Below are positions 58,775 through 64,000 of a stretch of DNA of 64,000 nucleotides, piece after piece; position 1 is the stretch's first letter; the number at the start of each line of letters is the position of its first letter. The stretch spans positions 66,840 to 130,839 of the forward strand of contig NW_021941568.1 in the NCBI RefSeq assembly GCF_902148855.1, written 5' to 3'. Under the pieces are notes generated by a model. It searched no databases. It saw only the letters and a program-made list of their open reading frames with translations, and was not told the origin of the DNA. Source of the DNA: Sphaeramia orbicularis. Taxonomy: Eukaryota > Chordata > Actinopteri > Kurtiformes > Apogonidae. The position numbers and the translations under genes are program-made.

Positions 58775-60390
58775 TTTTTTTTTTCTCATGCTTTATTTAC
58801 AAAATACCGCATACACATAGACCAGAACATGGCATGGAGAAAAAAACCCATAATGTTCGAGTGAGGCAGGAAGAGATTAAATACAATTACATAAATAGGT
58901 AAGTAAATGAAATAAAATAAAGGTAAAGGAATAAACAAGAAGAGGAAAAAACAACAAACAAACAAAACAAAATAAAAATAACTAAATAACAACTTAAACT
59001 GGTCCCATAAGGCTTTAGTCTTCACAGCTTTAGGGTTAGTGCAGAAGTTCAGTGTGTCTAGACAGGATTTCAGATCAGATTTACAGACCACAGAGCTGGG
59101 CTTCTGATTGGCACATCTGCTTGTATGTACATGACATTTAGCTAATAAGGAAATGAGATTAAGAATAAACGATTTCCGAACAGGCCAATCAGTAATAAAG
59201 AAACCAAATAAAATATCTTCAGTTTTGAAGTTCAAAGAAATATCCAGCTTTCTATTTAAAAACAGATTGATATCGCACCAAAAAACTGGACCAAAGGCAC
59301 AAAACAAATGAGTTCATGTTTCATCTGAATTATGACAAAATGAGCAAAAAGGGTGGACACTGATCTGATAATCAGAGTTAAATTACCTGGATAACACCTG
59401 TGTACCAGTTCTAAAGACACCTCTGTCACTGTATCTGAAATAAAACCCTTCGTTGGTAAAAACCAGACCTTTTCCCATTCCACATCAGAACAGAAACGAC
59501 TCCAAAAACAGATGGACGCTGCCTTACAAACTGTATCCTTTCAATCACTTCTAATGCATTTATTATTGGGGTTTTTTTACTTCAGAATGGATGTAAATTT
59601 CCTGTGTATAATTCTGATTGTGCAGTTTGAGGGCTAATGGTTGTTGAAGGACTAATAGTAGAAGATATCAGAGTTTTTCAACCTGAAGGGACAGAATCCA
59701 ACACAGTGGCAGATTCTCTAGGGAGTACTGGAGTTTTAGATTCCAACAAAAATTCACTAGAAGTAAATAAGTGACCTTCCTGTTAAACAGCTGACAGACC
59801 AGCAGTGTTCCGTTATCAGCCCAGTTCTTTAAAAACAACGACTTACGTTTCAAACATACATTCTGGTTCTTCCATATCGAACATTTGTGAGGGGAACAGT
59901 TCTGTTTCTATACCAAGAACCGACATAAAAGGAACTGTTGATGAACATCAGAAGGTTGAACAGGAAGCTTTTCTAGACTGTAGTTCCATCTGAATACAAA
60001 GTTCCATCCTCCTAAAGCCTCAAATGCATCTGTAGGAATAAAGTTCCATCAGGACTGTGGTGTGTTCAGGACCTTTGGAACCGTTTCATCTGGAACGTGG
60101 AGTGCACAGGATGAACATCCAGGACATTGAACCCACCAGTACTCAGCTTGTTTATCATCACACTTTTTCCAATGAGATGAGATTTTTTTTCCAGATAAAG
60201 TCAAATAAGATTTTGTCAGTTTTGGTACAAATATCCTCTGAGAGCTCCAGTGCAGAGCGAGCATGTACAAGCTTGGATGAGCCTTCAGCTGTGGAGAGCA
60301 GGACTGGACCTGTTACTGTTCCATCTGGGACTCCATTAATTCAGTTTCTGCTGAATGAAGGAAATGAATGGAACTAAAGTCTCACTGATT
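58775..60390 (-). mobile_element. Young 5'-truncated L1/Tx1-like LINE, copy 2
   Basis: Inverse-oriented and almost identical to 17048-18673; the pieces at 59483-59256 and 59853-59668 translate identically to the copy 1 counterparts. A T-run at 58768-58786 is its 3' poly-A tail. One 4-bp length change in a gttt run shifts one frame between the copies. The 5' edge near 60390 differs slightly from copy 1. No clear target duplication found. Confidence 0.85.
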
Positions 60391-60874
60391 CTTGACCTTT
60401 AACAATAATAAGACCTGAGTATTTAACTGGACTTTTCACATTTGTACATCGTTGCAGGTTTTGACTGGAAACAGATCACACTCGGACCAGTTCAGTTTGA
60501 ACCCAGATCCTCCTGAGAATGGGTCCAAGTGTCACCGTCACATCAGTGGGCGTGTCCTGAACACAAACAGCTGCGTCATCTGCAGCGGACTCACACTAAC
60601 ACCTCCTGTTCATGTTCCTGTTCAGGACCTGTGTTCATAGAACTGAACACAAGTACAACTACACAAGGACCCCTGCCGGACCCCCTACCGGACCCCCCTG
60701 CCGGACCCCCTGCCGGACCCCCTACCGGACCCCCCTGCCGGACCCCCTACCGGACCCCCTGCCGGACCCCCTACCGGACCCCCCTGCCGGACCCCCGTCC
60801 CTTCTAGTCCTCCAGCAGGACCAGGGGGTCTCAGTGCTGTTTTAATCTGGACTTTTCTAGTTTGTGACTCATCT
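60391..60874. other. Unassigned segment with a 24-bp repeat before the gap
   Basis: No gene supported. A minisatellite of gaccccctgccggaccccct and taccgg variants occupies 60665-60790. Assembly gap follows. Confidence 0.5.
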
Positions 60875-60974
60875 NNNNNNNNNNNNNNNNNNNNNNNNNN
60901 NNNNNNNNNNNNNNNNNNNNNNNNNNNNNNNNNNNNNNNNNNNNNNNNNNNNNNNNNNNNNNNNNNNNNNNNNN
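60875..60974. other. Assembly gap (100 N)
   Basis: Exactly 100 N, the usual placeholder for a gap of unknown size. It may hide 5' exons of the PARP14-like gene or upstream parts of the actin gene. A G-run and unique sequence resume at 60975. Confidence 0.99.
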
Positions 60975-61280
60975 CCAAACAGACTTGAACAGAACTGCGT
61001 TCCGGGTGGAAAGGGGGGGGGGGGGGGGTGGTCCGAACTGTGTTAAAGTCAGAGTAGAGAGTCCAGGGAACCGGCTCCGGGCCTAGGTCCGGGTCCGGGT
61101 CTAGGGGTTCGGGTTAAGGCCGTAAACAGACGGACGGGCGTAGTCCGGATCAGACCTGAACCCGGAACAGCCTCTGGTCCAAGAAGAGGAAGTGAGAATA
61201 ATAAACCCGGACTGAACCGGTTCAGAGTCTGGACCCGGTTTAAGGTCCGGCTGTTGTCTGACCCGGTCCTGATGGATCCG

Positions 61281-61326
61281 GACCCGGTGGTCCTGATGGA
61301 TCCGGATCCATCAGGACCACCGGGTC
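61281..61326. repeat. Perfect 46-bp palindrome
   Basis: Each arm of 23 bp reads gacccggtggtcctgatgga tcc, with no spacer; centre between 61303 and 61304. It lies about 1.2 kb upstream of the actin start codon. Confidence 0.95.
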
Positions 61327-61440
61327 TTGAGGTTTGACAGAAGTGACAGTAATTAGAGATGATGATGGTGCCTTCACTGACTGTCGGTCAACTGTGTTGT
61401 GACTCTGTGTTCTGTGAGTTGCTGGTTCGAAACCTGTGGA

Positions 61441-61442
61441 TC

Positions 61443-61479
<37 letters not shown>

Positions 61480-61480
61480 G
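61441..61480. repeat. (GAT)n microsatellite
   Basis: About 13 gat units upstream of the actin coding exon. Confidence 0.9.
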
Positions 61481-61779
61481 GTTCAGATTTGAACACTTCC
61501 TGATTATTGAACTGTCTAAGCTCCACCCACTAAACTCCGCCCATCATGCGTTCGCTTTAATCTGTTCACGATCAATGAGTTTATTCAAAAAAACAGACGA
61601 CGAAAAAACAGGAACAACTGAAAACAAAGCGCAGTTTAGAAACAGAAGCTGAAACTGGATCCAAACCCGAGTCTACAAGAAAAGAATAAAAGAATGAATA
61701 TGTAAGCACATAAATAAACAAGTAAACAAATAAGTGAATATTGTTGAATCTGACCCTTCTGTGTTGGACGGTGGTTCCA

Positions 61780-62518
61780 GTGGTCCGAGTGATCTAGGTG
61801 GTCTCTCTTAGTTCTGACCCATGTTGATGCCAGTTCCGGTGGTCTAGGTGGTCCAGGTGGTCGAGATGGTCTTGGTTCTGACCTGTGTTGGTGCCCGTTC
61901 TGGTGGTTCCAGTGGTCTAGGTGGTCCTGGTGGTCTCAGTTCTGACCCGTGTTGATGCTGATTCCAGTGGTCTAGGTGGTCCTGGTGGTCTAGGTGGTCC
62001 AGGTCTGACCCTGTGTTGATGCTGGTTCCAGTGGTCTAAGTGGTCCAGGTGGTCTCAGTTCTGACCCATGTTGATGCTGGTTCCAGTGGTCCTGGTGGTC
62101 TAGGTGGTCCAGGTCTGACCCGTGTTGATGCTGGTTTTAGTGGTCTAGGTGGTCCAGGTCTGACCCGTGTTGATGCTGGTCCAGGTGGTCCAGGTCTGAC
62201 CCGTGTTGATGCTGGTCCTGGTGGTCCAGGTCTGACCCGTGTTGATGCTGGTCCTGGTGGTCCAGGTCTGACCCGTGTTGATGCTGGTTCCGGTGGTCCA
62301 GGTCTGACCCGTGTTGATGCTGGTTCCGGTGGTCCAGGTGGTCCAGGTCTGACCCATGTTGATGCTGGTTCCGGTGGTCCAGGTCTGACCCGTGTTGATG
62401 CTGGTTCCGGTGGTCCAGGTCTGACCCGTGTTGATGCTGGTTCCGGTGGTCCAGGTCTGACCTGTGTTGATGCTGGTTCCGGTGGTCCAGGTGGTCCAGG
62501 TCTGACCCGTGTTGCTGT
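61780..62518. repeat. Minisatellite in the actin 5' intron
   Basis: Units of about 36 bp containing ccaggtctgacccgtgttga and tgctggttccggtggt, becoming more regular toward the coding exon. The array ends at the polypyrimidine tract of the acceptor at 62529. Open frames on both strands are repeat translations. Confidence 0.92.
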
Positions 62519-62531
62519 CTCTGTTTCAGAC

Positions 62532-64000
<1,469 letters not shown>

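Noticed and set aside
60452-60640. Plus-strand frame near 60452-60640 as a possible host exon
   Set aside because: Looks non-repetitive but has no clear splice sites and no recognised motif; too weak to call next to the assembly gap.

Overview
The window looks like nuclear DNA of a ray-finned (percomorph-type) fish. It has intron-rich vertebrate genes with GT-AG junctions, fish-type transposons (hAT, Tc1-like, L1/Tx1-, L2/CR1-type LINEs, a solo LTR) and a very heavy load of minisatellites. By eye I put tandem arrays at roughly 18-20 kb of the 64 kb. One 100-N assembly gap lies at 60875-60974.

Four host genes can be read exon by exon. mak16 (minus, 13472-5533, 10 coding exons, 306 aa) is a nucleolar 60S ribosome biogenesis factor. 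ppp2cb (plus, 19072-33140, 8 coding exons, 309 aa) is a catalytic subunit of protein phosphatase 2A. mak16 and ppp2cb both lie on human 8p12, so this half looks syntenic with that region. A PARP14-like gene (minus, about 54936-37819, 21 exons seen, first exon not found) encodes RRM-like segments, three macro domains, a WWE domain and a mono-ADP-ribosyltransferase domain. A cytoplasmic-type actin (plus, 62532 to the window edge) has an intron layout expected of smooth-muscle actins.

Layout: 1-5000 is a 1.3 kb pyrimidine-rich array, then mostly unassigned DNA with a CCAAT-rich promoter-like stretch and a possible short transcript. 5400-13660 is mak16; its introns hold a LINE carrying a hAT insert, and a minisatellite split by a hAT-like element that itself carries a solo LTR. 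13660-19071 is the divergent intergenic region between mak16 and ppp2cb, with a very young L1/Tx1-like LINE about 400 bp before the ppp2cb start codon. ppp2cb intron 1 (10.9 kb) holds a LINE inserted inside a minisatellite, with a Tc1-like and a hAT element nested in it, then a 1.4 kb telomere-like 45-bp array. 33650-37600 is repeats. 37600-57550 is the PARP14-like gene, with arrays in most of its larger introns. 57600-60870 is LINE debris plus a second, almost identical copy of the young LINE. 60975-64000 is actin.

The most unusual signal is that many tandem repeats here are built from the last bases of an exon plus its 5' splice site. In the PARP14-like gene one intron contains about 73 copies of an 18-bp unit, each carrying the same splice donor as the preceding exon and each keeping the reading frame. 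Similar but smaller events occur at other exon ends of this gene, at its stop codon, and at single exons of mak16 and ppp2cb.
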